Assembly: GCF_002897295.1 (NCBI RefSeq)
Contig: NZ_BEXF01000004.1
Location: forward strand, 124,001 to 188,000
Direction of reading: 5' to 3'
Source: Brevibacillus reuszeri
GTDB taxonomy: Bacteria > Bacillota > Bacilli > Brevibacillales > Brevibacillaceae
DNA length: 64,000 nucleotides
In this document: in pieces, positions 16,029 through 25,189 of the stretch
Layout of the letters: each line of letters opens with the position of its first letter
Numbering within the stretch: position 1 is the first letter of the stretch
Made by a program: the position numbers and the translations under genes
The notes under the pieces: generated by a model
What the model saw: the letters and a program-made list of their open reading frames with translations, nothing else
Told to the model about the DNA's origin: nothing
Databases searched by the model: none

Positions 16029-17216
16029 GTGAAGGAAACAAATCGAAGCACTTTGGCGCTGCTCGCTTTGGCAGTGAGTGCTTTCGCTATCGGAACGACC
16101 GAATTTATCAGCGTGGGTCTGCTGCCACTGATCGCCAATGATTTGCAGATTCCGGTCACTACAGCAGCATTGACCGTTACTTTATATGCATTGGGAGTTA
16201 CATTTGGAGCACCAGTTCTCACCGCAGTAACGTCCAGAGTATCACGCAAGCATTTGCTGCTCTGGATCATGATTGTTTTCATTATCGGAAACAGTATCGC
16301 TGCAGCGTCGACAAGTATCGGCGTGCTGCTTGTGGGTAGGATCGTATCGGCGTTGTCCCACGGGATTTTCATGTCGATCGGCTCTACGATTGCAGCGGAT
16401 TTAGTGCCTGAGAATCGGCGAGCGAGTGCCATTTCCATGATGTTTACAGGACTGACAGTTGCCACAGTAACAGGTGTGCCACTGGGAACGTATTTGGGTC
16501 AGCAGGTTGGCTGGCGATTCGCCTTTGTCGCCATTGCTGTTGTTGGTTTGATTGCCCTTTTTGCCAATAGCATACTCATTCCTAGCCGTTTGCAAAAAGG
16601 TGTACGAACTACACTCCGTGATCAGCTGAAGCTGGTAACAAATGGCCGTCTAGTTCTCATGTTCCTCATTACTGCGCTGGGATATGGTGGGACGTTTGTC
16701 GTCTTTACTTATTTGTCCCCAATGCTTGAGAGTATCACCGGCTTTTCTGGTGGAGCAATCGCAGTCATTCTGCTCGTATACGGGATCGCAATTGCAATCG
16801 GCAATGTGATTGGAGGGAAGGTCGCCAATAAAAATCCGCTGTCTGCCTTGTTTCGTATGTTTATCGTGCACGCTCTCGTCCTGTTTATCCTATATTTTAC
16901 AGCGCCATTCCCGATTGCCGGTTTGATCACAATTATGTTCATGGGGCTTATGGCTTTTATGAACGTGCCTGGTTTGCAGGTATACGTTGTAATCTTGGCT
17001 GAACGCTACGTACCAAGCGCGAAGGATGTGGCTTCTGCTGTAAACATCGCCGCTTTCAACGCTGGTATTGCAATCGGTGCTTATCTGGGTGGAATCATCA
17101 CAGATTCGATTGGTCTGATCCATACGACATGGATTGGAGGATTAATGGTGACGGGAGCGGTTATCCTTACAGGGTGGAGTCAACTGCTTGAGCGAAAAGG
17201 CTTAAAGCAAGCTTAA
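16029..17216 (+). CDS. MFS transporter (DHA1, AraJ/YdhP-type exporter)
   Basis: The 395-residue protein has 12 predicted membrane segments. It shows the AraJ/SotB-type N-terminus (FAIGTTEFISVGLLPLIA), a motif B-like GRIVSALSHGIF and a motif C-like GVPLGTYLGQQVGW. These proteins export sugars, drugs or metabolites in exchange for protons. GTG at 16029 follows AAGGGGAGGAG; an in-frame TTG at 16005 is upstream of that site. It is divergent from the HxlR regulator and 25 bp before an aldo-keto reductase, so it is probably HxlR-controlled. The substrate is unknown. Confidence 0.9.
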   Translation: MKETNRSTLALLALAVSAFAIGTTEFISVGLLPLIANDLQIPVTTAALTVTLYALGVTFGAPVLTAVTSRVSRKHLLLWIMIVFIIGNSIAAASTSIGVLLVGRIVSALSHGIFMSIGSTIAADLVPENRRASAISMMFTGLTVATVTGVPLGTYLGQQVGWRFAFVAIAVVGLIALFANSILIPSRLQKGVRTTLRDQLKLVTNGRLVLMFLITALGYGGTFVVFTYLSPMLESITGFSGGAIAVILLVYGIAIAIGNVIGGKVANKNPLSALFRMFIVHALVLFILYFTAPFPIAGLITIMFMGLMAFMNVPGLQVYVVILAERYVPSAKDVASAVNIAAFNAGIAIGAYLGGIITDSIGLIHTTWIGGLMVTGAVILTGWSQLLERKGLKQA

Positions 17217-17241
17217 ACAATAAACAGGAGGTACAACTATC

Positions 17242-18084
17242 ATGACAACACAATTGCAAGCAACAACTACATTGAATAACGGTGTGAAAATGCCGTGGTT
17301 TGGACTTGGCGTATTTAAAGTAGAAGAAGGACCAGAGCTGGTTAATGCCGTACAAGCAGCGATCAGAAATGGTTACAGAAGCATTGATACAGCGGCGATC
17401 TACGGTAACGAAGAGGGAGTGGGCCAAGGAATTGCCCAAGGTTTGAAAGAAACGGGAATCAGCAGAGAAGAGCTGTTTGTGACTTCAAAAGTATGGAATG
17501 CTGACCTCGGCTATGAGTCCACGCTGGCTGCCTTTGATCTCAGTCTGAAAAAGCTCGGTCTCGACTACTTGGACCTGTACCTGATTCACTGGCCAGTAGC
17601 TGGAAAATACAAGGATGCTTGGCGTGCTCTGGAGCAGCTATATAAAGAAGGCAAAGTAAAAGCAATCGGCGTAAGTAACTTCCAAATCCATCACCTGCAA
17701 GACTTGATGCAGGATGCCGAAATCAAGCCGATGATCAATCAAGTCGAACTTCACCCACGCCTGACGCAAAAAGAGATTCGTGATTTTTGTAAGCAAGAAG
17801 GTATTCAAGTTGAGGCATGGTCTCCCCTGATGCAAGGGCAGCTTTTGGACAACCCGGTGCTCAAAGAAATCGCAGAGCGTCATGGAAAATCGATCGCTCA
17901 GGTCATCCTGCGCTGGGACCTGCAGCACGGTATCGTGACTATTCCAAAATCAACGAAGGAACACCGAATCCAGGAAAACGCCGATGTATTTAACTTCGAG
18001 CTGACAGCTGAAGACATGGAGAAAATCGATGCCCTGAATGAAAATCACCGCGTAGGTCCAGATCCGGATAACTTTGATTTCTAA
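17242..18084 (+). CDS. Aldo/keto reductase (YvgN/YtbE-like)
   Basis: The 280-residue NADPH-dependent reductase has the full AKR catalytic tetrad: Asp49, Tyr54, Lys83 and His116 (DTAAIYGNE, TSKVW, LIHWP). It also has the C-terminal cofactor loop with IPKSTKEHRIQENADVF. B. subtilis relatives reduce methylglyoxal and other reactive aldehydes. It lies 25 bp behind the MFS gene after an AGGAGG site, completing an HxlR-exporter-reductase detoxification cassette, and ends in a perfect terminator. Confidence 0.93.
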   Translation: MTTQLQATTTLNNGVKMPWFGLGVFKVEEGPELVNAVQAAIRNGYRSIDTAAIYGNEEGVGQGIAQGLKETGISREELFVTSKVWNADLGYESTLAAFDLSLKKLGLDYLDLYLIHWPVAGKYKDAWRALEQLYKEGKVKAIGVSNFQIHHLQDLMQDAEIKPMINQVELHPRLTQKEIRDFCKQEGIQVEAWSPLMQGQLLDNPVLKEIAERHGKSIAQVILRWDLQHGIVTIPKSTKEHRIQENADVFNFELTAEDMEKIDALNENHRVGPDPDNFDF

Positions 18085-18096
18085 TAGAAGAAAGAC

Positions 18097-18125
18097 AAAA
18101 AAGGACGTGTAATGCGTCCTTTTTT
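18097..18125. terminator. Rho-independent terminator after the aldo/keto reductase
   Basis: A perfect 11-bp stem AAAAAAGGACG (18097-18107) / CGTCCTTTTTT (18115-18125) has loop TGTAATG. Confidence 0.9.
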
Positions 18126-18196
18126 TATTTGTTCCCTCCACGCACTAATGAGAGAATAATTGTTGCCAAAAAGAAATAAAGTTTACTATTATTAAG

Positions 18197-18239
18197 TTGA
18201 CTGACGTAATTTTATTACATATAATGAAAACGGAAACAC
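18197..18239 (+). promoter_or_regulatory. Sigma-A promoter with spacer palindrome and CcpA (cre) site
   Basis: TTGACT (18197-18202) and a perfect TATAAT (18220-18225) are 17 bp apart. The spacer holds the palindrome GTAAT-TTT-ATTAC (18206-18218). At 18224-18239, ATGAAAACGGAAACAC matches the B. subtilis cre consensus WTGNAANCGNWNNCAW at every position except the last. It overlaps the -10 and start region, where CcpA binding would repress. This is the promoter of the muropeptide operon. Confidence 0.72.
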
Positions 18240-18285
18240 AATGAATATTTCTACTATTCTCGAATCCCAAATGGGGGGCGATGAC

Positions 18286-19506
18286 TTGAATCAACCAGCA
18301 AATTTACTGGATTATCGCACAAAGAGTGAACATCTGCTCATTGGCCTTATGTCTGGCACATCCTTGGATGGAATTGACGCAGCATTGGTTGCGATTCGAA
18401 CAGATGAGCAAGGAGAGATTGCTGACGTTACACTCCGCGATTTTTTCTATATGCCATACTCAGAGGATCTGCGTGAATGGGTGATGAATCTGTGCAGCGT
18501 CGAGACTGCCAAACTGGATCAGCTCACTGCGGTTCATTACGGATTATCCGAGTGGTATGCATATGCCGTAGAGCAATTGATAAAAAAAGCCAATGTAACA
18601 GCTGAAGACGTCGATGCGGTCTGCATGCACGGTCAAACGGTTTGGCATATTGCCGGACGTACGCCGTTTCCAGGACCTACAGGTATGACTGAGGTTAGAG
18701 CGTCCTTGCAAATCGGCGAGCTGTCTACACTGGCGGAACGCACAGGAATTCCGGTGGTAGGAAACTTCCGTGCACGAGATCTGGCTGCGGATGGCGAAGG
18801 CGCACCACTCGTGCCGTATGCGGATTACATCTTGTTCCGTGATCCTCAAAAAGGACGACTTTTGCAAAATATCGGCGGGATTGCCAATGTCACGGTACTT
18901 CCTGCTGGAGAGAGTATTGAAAAAGTGGTTGCATTCGATACAGGTCCTGGCAATATGATCATGGATCAGATCGTGCAGGTCATGACAGATGGACGATTAC
19001 GCTACGATGCGGGTGGAGAAATCGCAGCGAGTGGCACCGTTTCCCAAGAGCTTTTGGATCGTCTGCTGCAAGACCCGTATTACCAAATACAACCGCCAAA
19101 AAGCACAGGTCGGGAAGTATACGGCAAAGCGTTTGCACAGGAGCTGCTGACACAAGCGACGCAGCTGGGCATCAGTCAAGCTGATTTGCTAGCTACTGTT
19201 ACCGCCCTGACTGCAACTTCTATCGCTAATGCGTACAAGCAATTCGTTTTACCAACCACCAAAGTGGAGGAAGTGATCGTCTCTGGTGGAGGCGCTCATA
19301 ACCAAACTCTTCTTCATATGCTGCAAAGTCAATTGCCGGCAGGTATAACTGTCACGACGACACAGCAATTCGGCATGCCGGATGACGCGAAGGAAGCAGT
19401 TGCGTTTGCCATTTTGGGCCATGAGACACTAATGGGACGTCCTTCCAATGTTCCTTCTGTAACGGGAGCGAAGAAGGCCGTACCGTTAGGAAATATATGC
19501 TTCTAA
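18286..19506 (+). CDS. anmK: Anhydro-N-acetylmuramic acid kinase AnmK
   Basis: AnmK hydrolyses the 1,6-anhydro bond of anhydroMurNAc and phosphorylates it with ATP to MurNAc-6-P, the substrate of MurQ. The 406-residue product has the GLMSGTSLDGID glycine-rich ATP loop, a DAVCMHGQTVWH segment, LLQNIGGIANVT, FDTGPGNMIMD and a late VSGGGAHN motif. TTG at 18286 is preferred because GGGGGG lies 8 bp upstream; ATG at 18241 lies almost at the predicted transcript start and has no clear site. It opens an operon that also holds murQ, about 6.7 kb downstream. Confidence 0.93.
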   Translation: MNQPANLLDYRTKSEHLLIGLMSGTSLDGIDAALVAIRTDEQGEIADVTLRDFFYMPYSEDLREWVMNLCSVETAKLDQLTAVHYGLSEWYAYAVEQLIKKANVTAEDVDAVCMHGQTVWHIAGRTPFPGPTGMTEVRASLQIGELSTLAERTGIPVVGNFRARDLAADGEGAPLVPYADYILFRDPQKGRLLQNIGGIANVTVLPAGESIEKVVAFDTGPGNMIMDQIVQVMTDGRLRYDAGGEIAASGTVSQELLDRLLQDPYYQIQPPKSTGREVYGKAFAQELLTQATQLGISQADLLATVTALTATSIANAYKQFVLPTTKVEEVIVSGGGAHNQTLLHMLQSQLPAGITVTTTQQFGMPDDAKEAVAFAILGHETLMGRPSNVPSVTGAKKAVPLGNICF

Positions 19507-19531
19507 CTAGAATAACGTAGGGGGTACCATC

Positions 19532-21076
19532 GTGAAAAAACGAGTGTTGGCAGGCTTTTTCCTATCTTTATCCCTCATGCTTTCCGCCTGTTCCGGTGGA
19601 GGAACTGCTCCGGCTGACCAAGCTAAGCCAAAAGACGGGCAAGCTGCTGCAGCTAAAACGGAGCTGATCGTTGCAGCTGAGCAAGAGCCAGTGGGCTATG
19701 ACCCGCACAAGGTTCCAGCGGCATCCAGTGTGCGTGTGTATGCACTGATTTACGACAGCTTGACCAAGCTGGATGAAAACATGGAAATCGTTCCGAACCT
19801 GGCAGAAAAATGGGAGATTGCACCAGATGGCAAAACCATCACCATGTTCCTGCATGCAGGTGTGAAATTCCACAACGGTAAAGACATGACAGCTGAAGAC
19901 GTAAAATACAGCTTCGAGCGCATTCTGAACCCAGATACGGGAGCGATTGCGAAATCGTACTTCTCTTCCGTAGAGTCTATTGAAGCAAAAGATGCGACGA
20001 CTGTCGTATTCAAGCTGAAAAATGCAGACGCAGCGTTCGTTGCCAATACGGCAAGTGCGTATGCTTCTATTGTTCCAGCAGGCTCGACTGATCTGACCAA
20101 GGAAGCAATCGGTACTGGCCCATTCAAATTGGAAAAGGCTGAATCTGGCCAATATGTTCTCCTGAAGAAAAATGCGGACTACTTCAATAAAGACTTGCCT
20201 AAAGTAGAAACAATCAAATTCCAAATCATGAAGGATGAAGCAGAGCGTCTGGCAGCAATGCGCTCCGGCAAAATCGACGTTAGCGTGATTTCTGCTGACT
20301 CCGCGAAGCTTTTGGAAGGCAAGCCTGGCGTACAGGTGAAAAACTATCAATCCCTTGAGTACAGCTACCTGGGTATCAACGTGAACAAAAAGCCGTTTGA
20401 CAACCCGAAAGTACGTGAAGCAATCAGCTATGCGGTTGACCGTAACCAAATCGTTCAAACCGTATGGAAAGGCGAAGCGTCTCTAACCGGACCAATCGCA
20501 CCTGCGCTCACAAACTGGGCTGTAGATACAGCTTCTTACCCAAGCTACAAAACGGATGTAGAAAAAGCAAAGGCATTGCTGGCTGAAGCAGGCTTCCCGA
20601 ATGGCTTCGAAACCCAGATTGAAACAGCTGCTACTTACCCAGACATGGTAGAAACTGCGCAAGTGATCCAGCAACAACTCAAAGCGATCGGTATCAATGC
20701 GAAAATCAACCAGCTCGAGTGGGGTAACTACATTGATACTTGGAAATCAAAAGATATGAACTTGATGGTTGGACGCAACACTTCCGGTGTAGATGCTGAC
20801 CGTTCCATGCGCTTCTTCTTCGCTTCTACTGGCTCTGCTAACGTTTGGAACTACGCCAACCCGGCATACGATGCGCTGGTAGAGAAAGCACTGTCCACTG
20901 TAGATCAAGCAGAACGCAAAAAGCTGTATGAAGAAGCACAAATGATGCTGGTTCAAGATGCACCGAACCTGTTCCTCGCTTCCCCGAAAAACTACTATGC
21001 TGTTCGTGACAATATCGACTTCACACCAACAGCTGCTGGTGAAGTGTACTCGCTGATCAAAACATCTATCAAGTAA
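19532..21076 (+). CDS. ABC transporter substrate-binding lipoprotein, family 5 (Dpp/Opp type)
   Basis: The 514-residue protein has a signal peptide with lipobox LSAC (Cys at about residue 20), so it is anchored outside the membrane. The SBP_bac_5 domain shows GYDPHK, an LAEKWEIAPDGKTITMFL strand, FHNGKDMTAEDVKYSFERI, IGTGPFKLE and an AISYAVDRNQIV helix. It sits between anmK and the permease genes and is likely to bind a muropeptide or cell-wall peptide; specificity is inferred from context. A stable hairpin separates it from the permease gene. Confidence 0.92.
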   Translation: MKKRVLAGFFLSLSLMLSACSGGGTAPADQAKPKDGQAAAAKTELIVAAEQEPVGYDPHKVPAASSVRVYALIYDSLTKLDENMEIVPNLAEKWEIAPDGKTITMFLHAGVKFHNGKDMTAEDVKYSFERILNPDTGAIAKSYFSSVESIEAKDATTVVFKLKNADAAFVANTASAYASIVPAGSTDLTKEAIGTGPFKLEKAESGQYVLLKKNADYFNKDLPKVETIKFQIMKDEAERLAAMRSGKIDVSVISADSAKLLEGKPGVQVKNYQSLEYSYLGINVNKKPFDNPKVREAISYAVDRNQIVQTVWKGEASLTGPIAPALTNWAVDTASYPSYKTDVEKAKALLAEAGFPNGFETQIETAATYPDMVETAQVIQQQLKAIGINAKINQLEWGNYIDTWKSKDMNLMVGRNTSGVDADRSMRFFFASTGSANVWNYANPAYDALVEKALSTVDQAERKKLYEEAQMMLVQDAPNLFLASPKNYYAVRDNIDFTPTAAGEVYSLIKTSIK

Positions 21077-21093
21077 TAGTACGAGTTATTTAC

Positions 21094-21119
21094 GGCTCCG
21101 CCAGTTGCTAGGCGGAGCC
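21094..21119 (+). other. Intergenic mRNA stem-loop between binding protein and permease genes
   Basis: A perfect 9-bp GC-rich stem GGCTCCGCC (21094-21102) / GGCGGAGCC (21111-21119) has an 8-nt loop and no T-run after it. It is more likely an mRNA 3'-end stabiliser or partial attenuator than a full terminator. It would allow more binding protein than permease. Confidence 0.65.
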
Positions 21120-21146
21120 AAGTTTCTAAATATGGAGGGAAAAAAA

Positions 21147-22088
21147 GTGGGGTCTTATCTACTTAAACGCGTCGCCAGCTTGATTCCCATCCTGTTTGGC
21201 ATTTCCGTATTGGTCTTTACGATCCTGCACTTGGTGCCAGGTGATCCAGCCTCCATCATGCTGGGGACCAATGCCACACCGGAAGCGATTGCGGCTTTGA
21301 ATAAGAGCATGGGCCTGGACCAACCATTGCTAAGTCAATACATGAGTTGGATTACAGGAATGCTGCAAGGGAATTTTGGGGTATCTGTTCATACTGGCGA
21401 AGAAATTTTGCCGCAAATTATTAAACGCTTTTCGATCACATTGCAACTGACGGTATTGGGTGTATTGATCGGCTGGTTACTTGCTATCCCGTTTGGTATT
21501 TTGTCGGCGATTCGCGCCCATTCCAAAACAGATATCGTCGTACGTGTTGCTACGTTGTTAGGGATTTCAGTACCGAATTTTGCGATAGGGACACTGCTTT
21601 TGCTCGGCTTTTCCCTCTATTTCGGCTGGTTCCCGCCAATTGATGTCGTCAGCTTCTGGGAAGATCCGGTCGAGGCGTTCAAGGTATTTATTTTGCCAGC
21701 GACAACGATGGGAATCGTAGTGGCAGCAGGTGTCATGCGGATGACGCGTTCTGCCTTTTTAGAAACGATGGACAAAGATTTTATTCGTACGGCGCGGGCT
21801 AAAGGAAACAGCCAATGGACCATCGTCATGGGCCATGCGTTCCGCAACTCCTCGATTCCGATTGTCACGATTGCAGGAATGCAGATTGGATACCTGCTCG
21901 GCGGTTCAGTCATCGTGGAGCAGCTATTTTCGATTCCTGGCCTTGGCCAGTACATTCTGGAGGGAATTTATCAGCGTGATTATCCGGTAGTACAGGGAGG
22001 CGTGCTTTTCGTCGCTCTGGTGTTTGTCCTGGTCAATCTGCTCATCGACCTGATTTATACCTGGATTGATCCGCGTATCAAGTATTGA
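21147..22088 (+). CDS. ABC transporter permease, DppB/OppB type
   Basis: The 313-residue inner permease has about six membrane segments. It carries the N-terminal DppB signature (YLLKRVASLIPILFGISVLVF, HLVPGDPASIML) and the EAA-loop region (RTARAKGNSQWTIVMGHAFRNS). GTG at 21147 follows TATGGAGGGA; codons further upstream in frame fall in the stem-loop. It forms a heterodimeric channel with the next gene product. Confidence 0.94.
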   Translation: MGSYLLKRVASLIPILFGISVLVFTILHLVPGDPASIMLGTNATPEAIAALNKSMGLDQPLLSQYMSWITGMLQGNFGVSVHTGEEILPQIIKRFSITLQLTVLGVLIGWLLAIPFGILSAIRAHSKTDIVVRVATLLGISVPNFAIGTLLLLGFSLYFGWFPPIDVVSFWEDPVEAFKVFILPATTMGIVVAAGVMRMTRSAFLETMDKDFIRTARAKGNSQWTIVMGHAFRNSSIPIVTIAGMQIGYLLGGSVIVEQLFSIPGLGQYILEGIYQRDYPVVQGGVLFVALVFVLVNLLIDLIYTWIDPRIKY

Positions 22089-22103
22089 CAAGGGGAATGC
22101 GAC

Positions 22104-22937
22104 ATGAGCACTTTTCGTAAGCGTTTTTTGACGAATAAAACAGCCGTCTTCTGCTCCATATTGCTGGCATTGCTTTGCTTGACAGCAGCGCTGGCACCGG
22201 TCTTGGCTCCGCATGACCCGACTGAAATGTTTCAGGACCACCGGATGGAAGGAAGCTCTGCTGATTATTTGCTGGGGACTGACCAGTTTGGGCGCGATCT
22301 TTTGAGTCGAATCATTTATGGAGCGCGGGTATCGCTGGTAGTCGGAATTTCTGCTGTACTGGTTAGCGTGGCATTTGGTACATTGTTTGGCTTGATTGCA
22401 GGCTACTTCGGTCGTTGGGTCGATGGCTTTATCATGCGTGTCATGGATGTGCTCTTTGCCTTCCCGGAAATTTTGCTGGCCTTGGCGATTGTGGCTGCAC
22501 TGGGACCAGGGACGTTCAACACGATAATGGCAATCGGTATTGTGAATATCCCGATCTTTACGCGTACAGTGAGGGGCGCGGTCTTATCGATTAAAAACCT
22601 CGAATACGTGGAAAGCGCCAGAGCCATTGGCGCGAGCACAAAGCGAATTTTGTTCTTGGAAATTTTCCCGAACGTAACAGCACCGCTGCTGGTTCAATCA
22701 TCGCTGGCAATCTCAGGTGCCATTCTGACCGAATCAGCGCTCAGCTTTTTGGGACTGGGCATCCAGCCGCCTGATCCTTCGTGGGGTGGCATGATTTCCG
22801 AAGCACGCCGATACATGGAGCTGGCTCCAGGCATGATTATTTGGCCGTGTATCGCCATGACGGTGACTATTCTTGCATGTAATATGTTCGGGGATGCGAT
22901 TCGCGACATCCTGGACCCGCGTCATCGGAGTAAGTAA
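22104..22937 (+). CDS. ABC transporter permease, DppC/OppC type
   Basis: The 277-residue protein has the OppC_N helix (RFLTNKTAVFCSILLALLCL), LLGTDQFGRDLLSRIIYGAR, the EAA loop (ESARAIGASTKRILFLEIFPN) and the C-terminal ALSFLGLGIQPPDPSWGGMI segment. ATG at 22104 follows AAGGGGAATG, 15 bp after the DppB-type gene. It is the second channel subunit. Confidence 0.94.
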   Translation: MSTFRKRFLTNKTAVFCSILLALLCLTAALAPVLAPHDPTEMFQDHRMEGSSADYLLGTDQFGRDLLSRIIYGARVSLVVGISAVLVSVAFGTLFGLIAGYFGRWVDGFIMRVMDVLFAFPEILLALAIVAALGPGTFNTIMAIGIVNIPIFTRTVRGAVLSIKNLEYVESARAIGASTKRILFLEIFPNVTAPLLVQSSLAISGAILTESALSFLGLGIQPPDPSWGGMISEARRYMELAPGMIIWPCIAMTVTILACNMFGDAIRDILDPRHRSK

Positions 22938-22975
22938 GGCAGCCCAAAAAGGATTTACAGCGTGGAGGAGAAGCA

Positions 22976-24196
22976 ATGAATACGGAGCAAATCAGGGAAC
23001 GTATAGAACGTAGCTTGGATAGCGGCATTCACCAGGAAATATTTCCAGGGGGCGCAGTCAGTGTTCTGCGAGGGGGCAAGTCAGCCCTGACCGTTTGCAA
23101 GGGCATGACAGGAAACGGTCCCGATGCTCAGCCTGTAGATACTCATACGGTGTACGATATGGCTTCTTTAACAAAAGTGATGGTTACGCTGCCGCTGGTC
23201 CTCATCAGTGTGCAGGAAGGCAAGCTCTCGCTAACTGATCCGGTTACAAAATATTTGCCTGAACTAGCAGAAGGCGAGGACAAAGAAAGCAAAGAGAAGA
23301 TCAAGGTGATCCATCTCTTGACCCATACATCTGGATTGCCTGCATGGCGGCCGTTCTTTTTGCTCGGAGCTGGCAAGAGTGAGTATCTGCGTCTCATCGC
23401 TCGTGAACAGATGGCAGACGCTGTAGGACGCGAAGTGATCTACAGTGATCTAGGCTTTATGCTGCTCGGTTTTTTATTGGAAAGGATTTGGGACGAGGAG
23501 CTGGATGCACTTGCCAAACGGCTGATTTTTCAGCCGAGCGGGATGATTCATACGAGTTATTTGCCGCTCAATCAGGCAGGAAGCTCAGCTTGGACGATAG
23601 CCCCAACAGAAAACGGCAATTCATTTGAAAGAAACATGGCAGCGGGCTATATGGCTGAACTGTCAGCAGGACAGCCACTTTTTGCAAAAGAATGGAAGCA
23701 AATGCTGGCCACCTACACATGGCGCAAAGGCATCATCTGTGGAACCGTTCACGATTGCAATGCTTACTATGGTCTCGGAGGAGTCAGTGGGCATGCCGGA
23801 CTGTTTTCCACCCTGGCTGATACAGAGCGCTACATGCAAATATGGACGACAGAGGATGCTCCTGTGAGCATTGATCCTACGCTATTTTCACTGTCCACTC
23901 GCTCACTCACCGATCCGTCTGTACACCGTAGAGGGCTTGGCTGGATCGTTTCCTCAACAGGTGGGTCGCTTGAGCAAATCGCAGCGGGCTGTACCGGAGG
24001 AGATGTGGTATCGGCGAGCGGTTTTGGGCACACAGGCTTTACGGGCACCTCAATCTGGTCAGACCCGGCCAGAGAAGTGACAATCATTACGCTTACCAAT
24101 CGTGTTCATCCAGAAGTAAGTCCATTGATTGGTTCCTGGAGGCAAGCTCATCATAACCAGCTGTTTTCAGGCTTCAATATTGTCGGCACATCCTAA
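22976..24196 (+). CDS. Cytoplasmic beta-lactamase-fold serine hydrolase (possible MurNAc-L-Ala amidase)
   Basis: The 406-residue class C beta-lactamase/esterase-fold protein has the SxxK nucleophile motif Ser64-Leu-Thr-Lys67, a Tyr156-Ser-Asp motif and a late FGHTGFTGTS segment. No signal peptide or lipobox is visible, so it should act in the cytoplasm. B. subtilis AmiE (YbbE), a MurNAc-L-Ala amidase of the cell-wall recycling operon, belongs to the same superfamily but is secreted. Here the gene lies inside an ABC importer operon with anmK and murQ, which suggests cleavage of the lactyl-peptide bond after uptake. An esterase or peptidase role is possible. Confidence 0.82.
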   Translation: MNTEQIRERIERSLDSGIHQEIFPGGAVSVLRGGKSALTVCKGMTGNGPDAQPVDTHTVYDMASLTKVMVTLPLVLISVQEGKLSLTDPVTKYLPELAEGEDKESKEKIKVIHLLTHTSGLPAWRPFFLLGAGKSEYLRLIAREQMADAVGREVIYSDLGFMLLGFLLERIWDEELDALAKRLIFQPSGMIHTSYLPLNQAGSSAWTIAPTENGNSFERNMAAGYMAELSAGQPLFAKEWKQMLATYTWRKGIICGTVHDCNAYYGLGGVSGHAGLFSTLADTERYMQIWTTEDAPVSIDPTLFSLSTRSLTDPSVHRRGLGWIVSSTGGSLEQIAAGCTGGDVVSASGFGHTGFTGTSIWSDPAREVTIITLTNRVHPEVSPLIGSWRQAHHNQLFSGFNIVGTS

Positions 24197-24214
24197 AGAA
24201 AAGGGGGAGTACCC

Positions 24215-25189
24215 ATGGCAGCAATGCTTACGATCCAAGATTTGCGCACATCTTTTAAACAAGCAGGCAAAAAGCTGACCGTGATCGAGGGCGTCAGCCT
24301 GAGCGTCGAACCGGGAGAAACCGTCGGGGTGGTCGGCGAATCAGGATGCGGTAAAAGCGTGACCAGCATGTCGATCATGCAGCTATTGGGACGAAATGTA
24401 GAGATGACAGGCAGCATCCGTTTTCAGGATCAAGAGCTGCTTTCACTTTCAGATAAACAAATGCAAGCAATCCGCGGGAATCAGATTGCGATGATTTTTC
24501 AGGAGCCGATGACTTCCCTTAACCCTTTACACCCGATCGGCAAGCAGATCAGTGAGCCGTTGCGGCGCCACCAGGGCTTGTCCAAGCAAGAAGCAAAGGA
24601 AAAGACGATTCAGCTTCTGAAGCTAGTAGGAATTCCGCGCGCGGAAGAAATTTTCTCAGAGTACCCGCATCAGCTGTCCGGGGGTATGCGTCAGCGTGTG
24701 ATGATTGCGATGGCGATGTCTTGTTCGCCCAAGCTGTTGATTGCCGACGAGCCAACAACAGCATTGGACGTTACGATTCAGGCACAGATTTTGGAATTGA
24801 TGAAAAAGGTGCGTACAGAACAAGGCACTTCGATCCTGCTTATCACACATGACCTCGGTGTCGTCGCTGAAATGTGTCATCGCGTCATTGTGATGTACGC
24901 TGGACAAATTGTGGAGGAAGCCGCAGTAGGGAAGCTGTTCGACGATCCGAAGCATCCGTACACGCGCGGGCTTTTGAAGTCGATGCCGAGTGTCAATGTC
25001 AATCAGGAGCGTCTGGATGCGATCCCGGGAGCGGTTCCGCTGCTCAGCGAAATGCCCGCAGGCTGCCGTTTTGCACCGCGCTGTTCTCAGGTCATGGATA
25101 TTTGCCGTGAGAAAAATCCCGAGCTGCTGCCCGTCTCAGACACGCAAAAGTGCCGGTGCTGGCTGTATCGTGAGGGGGAAGTACAATGA
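24215..25189 (+). CDS. ABC transporter ATP-binding protein, DppD/OppD type
   Basis: The 324-residue ATPase has Walker [10 protein letters not shown], the Q-loop (MIFQEPMTSLNPLHPIG), signature LSGGMRQR, Walker B ([13 protein letters not shown]) and the switch His (LITHDLG). The C-terminal oligopeptide/dipeptide extension carries a Cys cluster ([15 protein letters not shown]) that in this family often binds a 4Fe-4S cluster. The stop overlaps the next ATPase start by 4 bp. Confidence 0.95.
   Translation: MAAMLTIQDLRTSFKQAGKKLTVIEGVSLSVEPGETVGVVGESGCGKSVTSMSIMQLLGRNVEMTGSIRFQDQELLSLSDKQMQAIRGNQIAMIFQEPMTSLNPLHPIGKQISEPLRRHQGLSKQEAKEKTIQLLKLVGIPRAEEIFSEYPHQLSGGMRQRVMIAMAMSCSPKLLIADEPTTALDVTIQAQILELMKKVRTEQGTSILLITHDLGVVAEMCHRVIVMYAGQIVEEAAVGKLFDDPKHPYTRGLLKSMPSVNVNQERLDAIPGAVPLLSEMPAGCRFAPRCSQVMDICREKNPELLPVSDTQKCRCWLYREGEVQ

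Noticed and set aside
19568-20458. Minus-strand open frame (296 codons) opposite the binding-protein gene
   Set aside because: Shadow of a clear SBP_bac_5 gene; no ribosome site and odd composition rich in Phe, Cys and Arg.
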